Source: Serratia liquefaciens
Lineage (GTDB): Bacteria > Pseudomonadota > Gammaproteobacteria > Enterobacterales > Enterobacteriaceae
Assembly: GCA_012719855.1 (NCBI GenBank)
Contig: JAAXZN010000055.1
Span: 22,198 to 86,197 of the forward strand
Direction: 5' to 3'
DNA: 64,000 nt
The translations under genes were made by a program, and so were the position numbers. The notes beneath the pieces were generated by a model that saw only the letters and a program-made list of their open reading frames with translations, had not been told where the DNA came from and did not search any database. Positions 35,991-44,095 of this stretch are shown piece after piece; the stretch's first letter is position 1; each line of letters begins with the position of its first letter.

Positions 35991-36425
35991 ATGGACGCTA
36001 TCGATCGTCAAATCCTGAACCTGCTGGCAGAGGATGCGCGGATGTCGCTGAAAACCCTCAGCGCCAGCGTTGGGTTGTCGTCACCCAGTACGTCGGAGCG
36101 GCTGCGGCGGCTGGAAGAGAGCGGCGTGATCCAGGGCTACACCCTGAACGTCAATTTGCAGGCATTGGGCTACGCTTTTCAGTCGCTGGTGCGCATCAAA
36201 CCGCTGCCGGGCATGCTGAAAAAGGTCGAGCAAATGATCCAGGAGATCCCGGAGGTGGTTGAGTGCGACAAGGTGACCGGCGAAGACTGTTTTATCGTGC
36301 GCCTGGTGGCGCATTCAATGGAGCAGCTCGACCAGACCCTTGATCGGCTGGCCGAGCGCGCGCAAAGCAACACCTCTATCGTGAAAACTACGCCGGTGAA
36401 GCGTCGCCTGCCACCGCTGCTGTGA
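35991..36425 (+). CDS. Lrp/AsnC-family regulator
   Basis: A 144-residue Lrp-type regulator. The N-terminal winged helix MDAIDRQILNLLAEDARMSLKTLSASVGLSSPSTSERLRRLEESGVI is followed by the RAM ligand domain ending at KTTPVKRRLP. Such proteins sense amino acids. It is divergent from the DMT transporter, probably its target, and its stop is directly next to the dinG stop. ATG after GGAGAG. Confidence 0.92.
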   Translation: MDAIDRQILNLLAEDARMSLKTLSASVGLSSPSTSERLRRLEESGVIQGYTLNVNLQALGYAFQSLVRIKPLPGMLKKVEQMIQEIPEVVECDKVTGEDCFIVRLVAHSMEQLDQTLDRLAERAQSNTSIVKTTPVKRRLPPLL

Positions 36426-38624
36426 CTAGCGGGTACGTTTGCGGGCAAATGGGCTCTTGCGCTTCTTGGCTTTCTTCTCTGCATCGGCTGCGGATTTGAG
36501 GGCCGCCTGGTGTGCCTTGTCGGCTTCAGGCACCTCACGCTGTTCGATGGGAAACACCGGCAATGCCGCCAGCAGGCGCGAGCCGTAGCTTTTGGTCAGC
36601 AGCCGGCGATCGTAAATCACGATCTCGCCGTGGCATTCATTGCTGCGGATCAGTCGGCCTACCTGCTGGATCAGGTTGAACGAGGCGCTCGGCAGACTCT
36701 GTACCTCAAAGGGATAACGCTTCAGCGACTTCAGCCACTCGCCCTCGGTCAGGATCACCGGGCTGTCGATCGGCGGAAAAGCGATCTTGTGAATATGGAC
36801 CTGGGTCAGCAATTCCCCTTTCAGATCCAATCCTTCAGCGAATGACTGCAGACCGATCAGCACGCTGTCAGTGCCTTTTTCGACCCGCTTGCGGTGCTCT
36901 TCCACCAGGCGATAACGCGGTTGATCGCCCTGCACCAACAGCATCAGGCGCAAATCGGCCACGTAGCTGAGGAAAGTCTGCATCGCCCGATGACTGCTGA
37001 ACAGGATCAGCATGCCCTTGTGCTTACCGCTGGCCTGTTCGGCGCGGAAAAAGCGCGCCATTTCTTCCAGATGCTCAGCTTCGTTGGCCATCGCCGGCTC
37101 GAAACGCATGTTCGGGATGACAATTTTGCCCTGCTCAACGTGGTTAAACGGCGAAGACAGGGTTTCGAAACGATCGCCGGCTTTCTCACTCAGCCCGCTC
37201 ATTTCCTGCAGGCGCGCAAAGCTGTTCAACGAACGCAGGGTCGCCGACGTGACGACCACATGCGGCACCTTGCGCCACAACAGCTTTTCGAGCTGGTCGC
37301 TCACGCGGATGCCTACGCAGTGCAAATACAGGTGCGTCACGTTATCGCGCAAATCGCGCGTGACCCATTTGGAGATCGGCGCATTGGAAGACTTGTCCAG
37401 CGCCGCCAGCCGCCACAGTTTGCTCATCGCTTCCAGGTAGCCCAGGGTGCGGCTCATCTGAATGATTGAACGGTGCAGCCGCACGATGTCGTGCTTTCCG
37501 GTTTGCTCGCTGAGATCGTTGAGGATAAATTCCGCCACCCCACGCAACGCGTCGGTCAGCTTGAACAAGCGTGCGCTGGTTTCCACCATCTCCGCAGGCA
37601 GCTCGCCCATTTCGAACCGGTGTTCGGCAATCACGGTGTCGGTCGGCAGATAGGCACTGACCTGATGCTCGAAAATCTGGATCAGTTCGCGCATCTCTTC
37701 ACAATGGTTTTTCAAACGTTCGTCGTTGGTCAGCCCTGGCGGGCTCTTCGGGCGATATTGCGTCATGCATTGTTCAACCTGACGCACGATCATGTCCAGC
37801 TGCAGATTGGTCGACAGCGCGGTGATTTCGCCGTCAATCTCCAGCGCATCGCGCGCCACTTCCGGCAGATGATGGCCTTCGTCCAGCACCAGCAACAGCT
37901 CTTTCGGGTTCGGCAACACCGATTCCGTTTCCAACGCCGCCATCACCAGGGCATGGTTAGCCACCACCACGTCGGCGGTTTCAATCTCTTTGCGGGCAAT
38001 ATAAAACGGGCATTCGCGGATGTAATGGCAGTTGCGCCCCAGGCAGTTGGCCTTGTCGGTGCTCAGTTTGATCCACAGCGGATCGTCAATCGTCCGTTGA
38101 TAATGATCGCGCAGCCCATCCCACTCATGGCGGCTGAGCGCTTTGCTAAGTTGCTGACACAGCGCCTGCTCTTCCCCGCTGGAAGGGGCCAGTTCGTCAT
38201 CCAGGAACAGCGTCAGATCGCCCTGCTCGCTGACGTCAGTGCTCAACGCCGCCAGGTTGCGCGGGCAAACATAGCGCCCGCGGCCAAAGGCGCCGGTGAA
38301 TTTCAGATCGGGAATGATCTTCTTCAGCAGCGGTAAATCCTTGCTGTAGATCTGATCCTGCAACGCCACGTTGGCGGTACTGACCACCAGGGGTTTGCTC
38401 TCCGCGCGGCCTACGGCGATCCCGGGGATCAGGTACGACAGGGTTTTGCCCACGCCGGTCGGGGCCTCGATCGCCAGATGGCGCGGATAATCTCCGGCCA
38501 GGGTTTTCGCGACTTCGGCGATCATCTGCCGTTGCGGTGCACGGGAAATAAAATCCGGTATTTGTTGCTGCAGGGCTTTGTACCACTGGCCAATCTGATC
38601 TTTAACTGCGGGGGAGAGCGCCAT
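36426..38624 (-). CDS. dinG: ATP-dependent DNA helicase DinG, Fe-S type
   Basis: A 732-residue 5'-3' superfamily 2 helicase of the XPD group, somewhat longer than E. coli DinG (716) because of a Lys/Arg-rich tail (KKAKKRKSPFARKRTR). Walker A is APTGVGKT at 54-61 and the DEAH box is DEGH at 248-251. The four Fe-S cysteines are at 120, 194, 199 and 205, the same positions I recall for the E. coli protein. It unwinds R-loops and D-loops during repair. Its partner ybiB is about 7 kb downstream, and no LexA box is seen in the short upstream gap. Confidence 0.96.
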   Translation of the reverse strand: MALSPAVKDQIGQWYKALQQQIPDFISRAPQRQMIAEVAKTLAGDYPRHLAIEAPTGVGKTLSYLIPGIAVGRAESKPLVVSTANVALQDQIYSKDLPLLKKIIPDLKFTGAFGRGRYVCPRNLAALSTDVSEQGDLTLFLDDELAPSSGEEQALCQQLSKALSRHEWDGLRDHYQRTIDDPLWIKLSTDKANCLGRNCHYIRECPFYIARKEIETADVVVANHALVMAALETESVLPNPKELLLVLDEGHHLPEVARDALEIDGEITALSTNLQLDMIVRQVEQCMTQYRPKSPPGLTNDERLKNHCEEMRELIQIFEHQVSAYLPTDTVIAEHRFEMGELPAEMVETSARLFKLTDALRGVAEFILNDLSEQTGKHDIVRLHRSIIQMSRTLGYLEAMSKLWRLAALDKSSNAPISKWVTRDLRDNVTHLYLHCVGIRVSDQLEKLLWRKVPHVVVTSATLRSLNSFARLQEMSGLSEKAGDRFETLSSPFNHVEQGKIVIPNMRFEPAMANEAEHLEEMARFFRAEQASGKHKGMLILFSSHRAMQTFLSYVADLRLMLLVQGDQPRYRLVEEHRKRVEKGTDSVLIGLQSFAEGLDLKGELLTQVHIHKIAFPPIDSPVILTEGEWLKSLKRYPFEVQSLPSASFNLIQQVGRLIRSNECHGEIVIYDRRLLTKSYGSRLLAALPVFPIEQREVPEADKAHQAALKSAADAEKKAKKRKSPFARKRTR

Positions 38625-38686
38625 TCAACTCTGTATCTCAACGAAATGATGGCGCTATTGTCCCACAGACCGTCGGCTGCGTCAGC

Positions 38687-39073
38687 CTAGCCTTCGATCA
38701 TTGAGGCGCGACCCGCACTGAACGACCACTCATCCTGCTGGGTGGTGGCGATCACCACCATCACATCTTGCGGGCTCAACTGCAGGTTTTCTTCCAGCAA
38801 TGCCGCCAACCGCTGATAAAAACGCTGCTTGGTGACGGTATCGCGCGGGCGGCCAATGGTGATGTAAAACAGCACATAATCCGCCGAGCGCGGGCCGCCG
38901 AGATAATCGGGATCGTAAATCAGCTCGCCGGGACGGTATTGATCAATGGCCTGAAACTTGTCGGCCGGCGGCACGTTGAAGGTGTCGACCAGCGCCTGGT
39001 GCAGGCTGTCTGACAGGGTTTTCAAGTATTGCGCTGACTTGCCCTGATGCAAGGCGATACGGCTGAATGGCAT
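38687..39073 (-). CDS. Tautomerase-family protein
   Basis: A 128-residue protein of the tautomerase superfamily. The catalytic Pro follows Met1 (MPFSRIALHQGKS) and the middle FYITIGRPRDTVTKQRFYQRLAALL is typical of the larger (DUF1904/YusQ-like) members. It lies five bases after the carboxymuconolactone-decarboxylase gene, whose stop lies within its GGAGTAG ribosome site. The pair may act on an aromatic or quinone breakdown product (inference). Confidence 0.88.
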   Translation of the reverse strand: MPFSRIALHQGKSAQYLKTLSDSLHQALVDTFNVPPADKFQAIDQYRPGELIYDPDYLGGPRSADYVLFYITIGRPRDTVTKQRFYQRLAALLEENLQLSPQDVMVVIATTQQDEWSFSAGRASMIEG

Positions 39074-39077
39074 GGGA

Positions 39078-39395
39078 CTACTCCTGTTTCAATTCGCGCA
39101 GACGCGCCACGGCAGAGGCCGCCGCTGGCCAACCGGCATAAAACGCCAGATGGGTGATCGCCTCGGCGAGCTGTTCAAAGCTCACGCCATTGCGTTCGGC
39201 CAGTTGCAGGTGAAACGGCATCTGCTCCACACGGTTGAGCGCCACCAGCGCCGCCACGGTGATCAGACTGCGCTCGCGCGGCGTGAGCCCCGGACGCTGC
39301 CATACGTCGTCGAATAATACGCTGTCGCTGAGCTGCGCCAACTTGGGGGCAATGTCGCCAAACGCCTGCTGGCCAGGCTGTTGGGAAGGTTGCAT
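39078..39395 (-). CDS. Carboxymuconolactone decarboxylase-family protein
   Basis: A 105-residue member of the CMD family, with RSLITVAALVALNRVEQMPFHLQLAERNGVSFEQLAEAITHLAFYAGWPAA. The AhpD-type CxxC is absent, so it is not a thiol peroxidase and is closer to true CMD or to unknown hydrolases. It forms a two-gene operon with the tautomerase downstream; such pairings are common for quinone or catechol side reactions. AGGAG upstream supports the start at 39395. Confidence 0.88.
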   Translation of the reverse strand: MQPSQQPGQQAFGDIAPKLAQLSDSVLFDDVWQRPGLTPRERSLITVAALVALNRVEQMPFHLQLAERNGVSFEQLAEAITHLAFYAGWPAAASAVARLRELKQE

Positions 39396-39774
39396 CTTGC
39401 ACTCCTGCTGCTTAAGGGAAGCTCTACGCTACCTTCAACCCGCATGGGTGAAAATCGGGATTTTTAACATCAACCATTCACAGAAACAGGACTATTAGTT
39501 CCCTGCTGCGGCGACGGAAATCGCCAACGCTTAAATCTCGCGCATGATTTTTGGCAGCAGCCTGATGGGCATCACGGGGAATTTTAGGCGGCCATAGAAG
39601 AAATAGACGTTTTCCGCGAGATTTTTAATCGTTCGACATGGAAATGAATATTTTGTCATAAATAGATCACATAACTAGGGTAAAAAATCCTCGCTGCAAA
39701 CAAACAGGCGGCACAGTGAAACAGCAGTACTACTGATGATAAGCGTCTTTCAATCGAATAAAGCAGGGTAAATC
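39396..39774. other. Porin upstream region, promoter and leader
   Basis: About 380 bases with no convincing gene. A possible sigma-70 promoter is TTGTCA at 39653-39658 with a 17-base spacer to TAGGGT at 39676-39681, giving a leader of roughly 85 bases before the porin ATG. Long leaders of porin genes are common sites of small-RNA control. No OmpR box could be defined with confidence. Confidence 0.45.
39653..39681 (+). promoter_or_regulatory. Candidate porin promoter
   Basis: TTGTCA and TAGGGT are separated by 17 bases, the expected sigma-70 geometry, but the -10 is poor, as is often the case for activator-dependent porin promoters. Confidence 0.35.
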
Positions 39775-40872
39775 ATGAAACGTAATCTTCTGGCCGTTAT
39801 TATTCCGGCACTTTTAATTGCGCAGACAGCACAGGCAGCAGAAATCTACAATAAAGACGGCAACAAACTTGATTTTTACGGCCGCGTAAAAGCAATGCAT
39901 TACTTCTCTGACGATACCGGCAACGATGGCGATAAAACCTATGTGCGTATCGGTTTTAAAGGCGCTACTCAAATTAACGATATGCTGACTGGTTATGGCC
40001 AGTGGGAATATCAGATCGCAGCCAACCATTCCGAATCTGACGGCACGAAAGATACCAAAACCCGTTTGGGCTTCGCCGGTCTGAAATATAAGGATATCGG
40101 TTCATTCGACTACGGTCGCAACTACGGCATTATCTATGACGTGGGCGCCTGGACGGATATGCTGCCTGAGTTCGGTGATGACGCCTACGTCAAAACCGAC
40201 AACTTTATGAACGGCCGTACCAACGGCGTAGCCACCTACCGTAACAATGACTTCTTCGGCCTGGTCGAGGGTCTGAAGTTCGCGGTACAGTACCAGGGCA
40301 AAAATGAAAACGACGGTCGCTCCAGCAGCAAAGCGAACGGCGACGGTTGGGGCCTGTCTTCCAGCTACGAGATCATCGACGGTCTGAGCGTGGGCGCTGC
40401 CTATGCCTCTTCCAACCGTACCGCCAGCCAAAAAGCGGGCACCTTCGGTAAAGGCGACAAAGCCGACATTTGGGCCGGCGGCCTGAAATACGACAACAAC
40501 GATGTTTACCTGGCAGCGACCTATTCGCAAAGCCGTAATATCGCGCCAATCTCCGGCACCGCCACTATCAACAATAATTCCACTTCCGTAAGCGGCTTTG
40601 CCAATAAGGCGGAAGGTCTGGAATTGGTCGCGCAATACCAGTTCGACTTCGGTCTGCGTCCATCGCTGGGCTATGTTCAGCAGAAGGGCAAAGATATTGA
40701 AGGCATCGGCGACGCCGACCTGGTGAAATATATCGATGTTGGCGCTTACTACTATTTCAACAAGAACATGTCGACCTATGTCGATTATAAAATCAACCAA
40801 CTCGACAGCGATAACAAGCTGGGTCTGAAAGACGACAACGTGATTGCCGTCGCGCTGACCTACCAGTTCTGA
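39775..40872 (+). CDS. General outer-membrane porin, OmpC/OmpF/PhoE family
   Basis: A 365-residue trimeric porin with a 21-residue signal peptide ending AQAA. The mature start [26 protein letters not shown], the L3 constriction loop region [17 protein letters not shown] with PEFG, and the final VALTYQF are standard. The exact subtype (OmpF, OmpC, OmpD) cannot be fixed. It lets small hydrophilic solutes through the outer membrane. ATG follows AGCAGGGTAAATC. A strong terminator follows. Confidence 0.95.
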   Translation: MKRNLLAVIIPALLIAQTAQAAEIYNKDGNKLDFYGRVKAMHYFSDDTGNDGDKTYVRIGFKGATQINDMLTGYGQWEYQIAANHSESDGTKDTKTRLGFAGLKYKDIGSFDYGRNYGIIYDVGAWTDMLPEFGDDAYVKTDNFMNGRTNGVATYRNNDFFGLVEGLKFAVQYQGKNENDGRSSSKANGDGWGLSSSYEIIDGLSVGAAYASSNRTASQKAGTFGKGDKADIWAGGLKYDNNDVYLAATYSQSRNIAPISGTATINNNSTSVSGFANKAEGLELVAQYQFDFGLRPSLGYVQQKGKDIEGIGDADLVKYIDVGAYYYFNKNMSTYVDYKINQLDSDNKLGLKDDNVIAVALTYQF

Positions 40873-40930
40873 TGTGATGAATAACCACCACTGCAAACCT
40901 TAGCTTCACTTTATACCCAGAGTCACTTCG

Positions 40931-40954
40931 CCGGGCGGCAACGCCCGGTTTTTT
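40931..40954 (+). terminator. Rho-independent terminator of the porin gene
   Basis: CCGGGCG and CGCCCGG form a stem with GCAA loop, followed directly by six T residues. Confidence 0.92.
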
Positions 40955-41081
40955 AATGGGTGCCTTTTACCACTTTTTCCTGCCTATTTTCCGCCAGGTA
41001 TCCCGTAACCGCACGCGGAAACTTGCCTTACAAAACAATCGGGTCTAGATGTATAACTTCCTCCTTAGACAGGGAAAGCTT

Positions 41082-41930
41082 ATGCACACCGATGAACGCT
41101 TCGAATATCAAAGCGCCCTGCGCTACAGCAGCGACGAGCTGGCGCAGATCCTTTGCCACTGTTTTGAAAATTACATTGTGCGTTTTGTGATTGACGGTGA
41201 AACCTTCGCCCGCCGTTTTGGTGCCGAAGACCTCAGCCTGAACGACAGCATTGTCGTTACCCATCAGCAGCAACCGGTAGCGCTGGCGCTGATCAGCCGC
41301 CGTGGCTTGCACAGCCGGATATCGGCGCTGTCCATCCGCCCGGAAATGCGCGGCAAAGGGTTGGGAAAAGCGTTAATGAAACGTCTTGTTGCCGACGCGC
41401 ATCAGCGCGGCGATCGCCAATTTTCATTGGAAGTGATTGAAGGGAACGAGCCCGCGCTGGCGCTCTACCATCAGGCCGGGTTGCAAATTGTCCGCACGCT
41501 GACCGGGCATCAGGCAGAGATGCCGGTACTTCTCGAGGTTGCGCAACTGCAGGAGATCGATCCGCTGTTCGTCTCTCATCGCCTGATTGCCGAGGGTGCC
41601 ACCGACCTGCCCTGGCTGATCGCGCCGGAGTCGTTGTTCAAACTGCCCGGCAAACCCCATGCTTTCAGCCTTGGCCACCAGGCCTATGCGGTGGTGCAGT
41701 TGGGCGCCGACAAGTGCTTTTTGCGGATGATCTACGTGCCGCCACAGCACCGCAGCCAGGGCCATGCCCGCACCATGCTGGCCGCACTACAGGCGAAGTT
41801 TGCGCCGTTACCGCTGGTAGCCAACGTTTACGTTCCTGAAGTGGCGGCCCCCTTCTTCGACCGACTCGGCTGGCAGCAGGACGCGCTGCGCCAGTTTGAA
41901 ATGACGATGACCTTGAACACACCACAATAA
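41082..41930 (+). CDS. Double-domain GNAT acetyltransferase
   Basis: A 282-residue protein made of two GNAT domains. The first has SALSIRPEMRGKGLGKALMKRLV near residue 85, the second RMIYVPPQHRSQGHARTMLAAL near residue 225. Double GNATs of this kind usually act on small molecules with one inactive half. I prefer the ATG at 41082, which follows CAGGGAAAGC, over one at 41049 that lacks a ribosome site. It is followed 21 bases later by the phosphatase lipoprotein and may be co-transcribed. Confidence 0.88.
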   Translation: MHTDERFEYQSALRYSSDELAQILCHCFENYIVRFVIDGETFARRFGAEDLSLNDSIVVTHQQQPVALALISRRGLHSRISALSIRPEMRGKGLGKALMKRLVADAHQRGDRQFSLEVIEGNEPALALYHQAGLQIVRTLTGHQAEMPVLLEVAQLQEIDPLFVSHRLIAEGATDLPWLIAPESLFKLPGKPHAFSLGHQAYAVVQLGADKCFLRMIYVPPQHRSQGHARTMLAALQAKFAPLPLVANVYVPEVAAPFFDRLGWQQDALRQFEMTMTLNTPQ

Positions 41931-41951
41931 CAACCAGAGAGTGATTCATTT

Positions 41952-42782
41952 ATGGCAGGAATAATGAGACAAAAAATGGCCCTCGGCGCGGCAATTGGCA
42001 TTGCGCTGGTGACCCTGACCGGCTGCGTGCAGCCAGCAAAGACCGATCGCCAGGCCCAACAGCAGTTGGCTGACCAATCCGTGCTGGCGCTGAACTGGTT
42101 CCAGCAATCCGGCGAATATCAGGCGCTGACGCACCAGGCCTTCAACAGCGCCAGGCTAGCCTTCGATCAGGCCAAGGCTGCGCCGGGCAAGAAGAAGGCC
42201 GTGGTCGTGGATCTGGACGAAACCATGCTGGACAACAGCCCTTATTCCGGCTGGCAGGCGCAGCAGGGCCAACCTTTCGCTGCAGCCACCTGGGCGAAGT
42301 GGTCACAGGCGCAACAGGCCGGCGCGGTGCCAGGCGCCGTGCAGTTTGCCCGCTACGTCAACAGCCATCAGGGCACCATGTTTTACGTCTCCAACCGCAA
42401 ACAGTCTGAATACGCCGCCACGCTAGCCAACATGCAAAAATTGGGCTTCACCGGCATGTCGGAAAAAACCGTACTGTTAAGCGGTGATACCTCCAACAAG
42501 CAGGCTCGCTTCGACGCGATCAAAAATGCAGGTTACGACATCGTGGTTTACGCCGGTGACAACCTGAACGACTTCGGCGCCGCGACCTACCACAAAGATA
42601 ACGCGCAGCGGCGGGCGTTCGTCGCCGACAACCAAAGCAAATTCGGCACCGAGTTTATCGTGTTGCCCAACCCGCTGTACGGCGATTGGGAAAGCGGCAT
42701 GGCGCAGGACTATAACAAGCTGACGCCAGAGCAAAAGCTGCAGATTCGCCAACGGGCTATCAAGGCCTGGAACGGACAGTAA
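41952..42782 (+). CDS. Acid phosphatase lipoprotein, 5'-nucleotidase e(P4) family
   Basis: A 276-residue HAD-superfamily phosphatase. The lipobox is LTGC near residue 25, placing it in an envelope membrane. The catalytic motif is VVVDLDETMLDNS near residue 85 and the second motif YAGDNLNDFG near residue 201. Homologues dephosphorylate nucleotides so that nucleosides can be taken up (Haemophilus e(P4)). An alternative start at 41964 (MRQKMALG) would give a shorter signal peptide. It ends at an intergenic repeat. Confidence 0.9.
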   Translation: MAGIMRQKMALGAAIGIALVTLTGCVQPAKTDRQAQQQLADQSVLALNWFQQSGEYQALTHQAFNSARLAFDQAKAAPGKKKAVVVDLDETMLDNSPYSGWQAQQGQPFAAATWAKWSQAQQAGAVPGAVQFARYVNSHQGTMFYVSNRKQSEYAATLANMQKLGFTGMSEKTVLLSGDTSNKQARFDAIKNAGYDIVVYAGDNLNDFGAATYHKDNAQRRAFVADNQSKFGTEFIVLPNPLYGDWESGMAQDYNKLTPEQKLQIRQRAIKAWNGQ

Positions 42783-42795
42783 CTTCCTGAAGCCT

Positions 42796-42883
42796 TGCAG
42801 GGGCGGCGCAGGCTGCGTTCTGATTATGGGGGCGATACGTTCGCCCCCTTAGGCGATAACGCTTGAAAAACGACGGGGGTAGT
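42796..42883. repeat. Intergenic repeat, copy A
   Basis: The block runs from AGGGGCGGCGCAGGCTGCG, through the palindrome GGGGGCGATACGTTCGCCCCC, to ACGCTTGAAAAACGACGGG. All parts recur in the same order near 47421-47540 with small changes. The palindrome may also stop transcription of the phosphatase gene. Confidence 0.6.
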
Positions 42884-43401
42884 CAGAGCAATTTATACAT
42901 ATAGCTGGTGGCATCCAGCGCACCGCCATTGCTGGCGCGAGCGTATTGCGGAATGCTGCCCGCCAGTTGAAAGCCCAGCAGACGATACAGGCCTTCCGCC
43001 GTGTCGCCGGTCAGGGTATCCAGCACCAGTAAATGCCGTTGATGCTCAACCGCCAGCTGCTGCACCTGCAACATCAGGCTGCGGGCAATGCCCCGACGGC
43101 GGGCTTGCGGATGTACCATCAACTTCACCACCTCCGCCCGGTGACGGCCATTGTCCGGCATATCCAGCAGCAGTTGCACCGTACCGACCACCCGTCCGGC
43201 ATCTCGGGCCACCAGCAGCAGCCTTTCTTCACGTTCAATCGCCGGCAACAGACGCTGCCAGAATGCCTGCGCCTGCTCAAGGCTAAACGGCATGACAAAA
43301 CCGATGCTCGCCCCCTGTGAGACGCTGGCATGCAGCATCGCCGCCAATTCAGGGATCGCACTCTGTACCGCATCGACGTTCAATTGCTGTATCTCAACCA
43401 T
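42883..43401 (-). CDS. GNAT N-acetyltransferase
   Basis: A 172-residue acetyltransferase. The acetyl-CoA loop is VKLMVHPQARRRGIARSLMLQV near residue 92, and a terminal LYRLLGFQLAGSIPQYARASNGG... suits proteins acting on small amines. It starts two bases after the end of the XRE-cupin regulator, so the two form an operon; the regulator likely controls this enzyme. Substrate unknown, perhaps spermidine-like amines or an antibiotic. Confidence 0.88.
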   Translation of the reverse strand: MVEIQQLNVDAVQSAIPELAAMLHASVSQGASIGFVMPFSLEQAQAFWQRLLPAIEREERLLLVARDAGRVVGTVQLLLDMPDNGRHRAEVVKLMVHPQARRRGIARSLMLQVQQLAVEHQRHLLVLDTLTGDTAEGLYRLLGFQLAGSIPQYARASNGGALDATSYMYKLL

Positions 43402-43403
43402 GA

Positions 43404-43973
43404 TCAGGGCCTGCAGATAACGAGGGTGTAATGAGCCGGCTCGGGGCCGGGTGCATGAAACCTTGAAGCGCCGAACAAGCGGTAACGCAGGCAGTCGCCC
43501 GGCTCGAGCTGAAAAGTTCGCGCCTCCAGCGTCAATTCAAGCCGGCCTTCCAACAGCCATAAATGGTGCTCAAGCGCGTGTATCGAAGGGGCGTCATAAG
43601 CGATCACCGCGCCGGCCTCCAGTGTGCCCTCGATAAATTCCGCCTTATAGAGGGCGGCGGGCGGCGATACCGAACGGCGATGAAAGCCGCTGGCGCGATC
43701 AACCCACACCGTCTGCTGGTCGCGGTGCAGCAACTCTGGCGGCTCGTCCTCAACCTCACTCAGCAGCCGTGACATGGTCAGCCCATAGGCCGCGCACAGT
43801 TTGTTCAACAACGAGGCGGTCGGGCTGGTTTCCGCGCGCTCTACCCGCGATAGCGTTGCCCGGCTGATGCCGGTTTGCAGCGCCAGCGCTTCCAGTGACC
43901 AGCCCTGCTGCTGGCGTAAATCAGACAGCCGTTGCGCCAACCGAAGGTCGGCGTTATCCACTACGTTATCCAT
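43404..43973 (-). CDS. XRE-cupin transcriptional regulator
   Basis: A 189-residue regulator with an N-terminal HTH (LRLAQRLSDLRQQQGWSLEALALQTGISRATLSRVE) and a C-terminal cupin ending HYTLVICRP, which binds a small ligand. The ATG at 43973 after AGAAAGATC was chosen; an in-frame start 17 codons upstream has no ribosome site. It is directly upstream of a GNAT gene (two-base gap). The nested inverted repeat at 43998-44034 is its likely operator. Confidence 0.9.
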   Translation of the reverse strand: MDNVVDNADLRLAQRLSDLRQQQGWSLEALALQTGISRATLSRVERAETSPTASLLNKLCAAYGLTMSRLLSEVEDEPPELLHRDQQTVWVDRASGFHRRSVSPPAALYKAEFIEGTLEAGAVIAYDAPSIHALEHHLWLLEGRLELTLEARTFQLEPGDCLRYRLFGASRFHAPGPEPAHYTLVICRP

Positions 43974-43997
43974 GATCTTTCTGGCCCTGACATAAAA

Positions 43998-44034
43998 AAT
44001 CCCATATAAGAGAAATAATCTCAAATACGGGATT
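43998..44034. promoter_or_regulatory. Nested inverted repeat, likely operator of the XRE-cupin gene
   Basis: Outer arms AATCCC/GGGATT enclose inner arms GAGA/TCTC in an AT-rich stretch just upstream of the regulator start, in the position of its promoter. Autoregulation is inferred. Confidence 0.5.
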
Positions 44035-44095
44035 CGTCAATCAGATTTTAAAGCAAATCCTGCGAAGTTATAAAAACCAGCAGGCGGCCCCCGCC

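Noticed and set aside
37473..38336. Plus-strand frame opposite dinG
   Set aside because: Antisense of DinG with all Fe-S cysteines in place on the minus strand.
39655..39672. CRP-like site TGTCA...TCACA before the porin
   Set aside because: Spacing is two bases too long for a CRP site.
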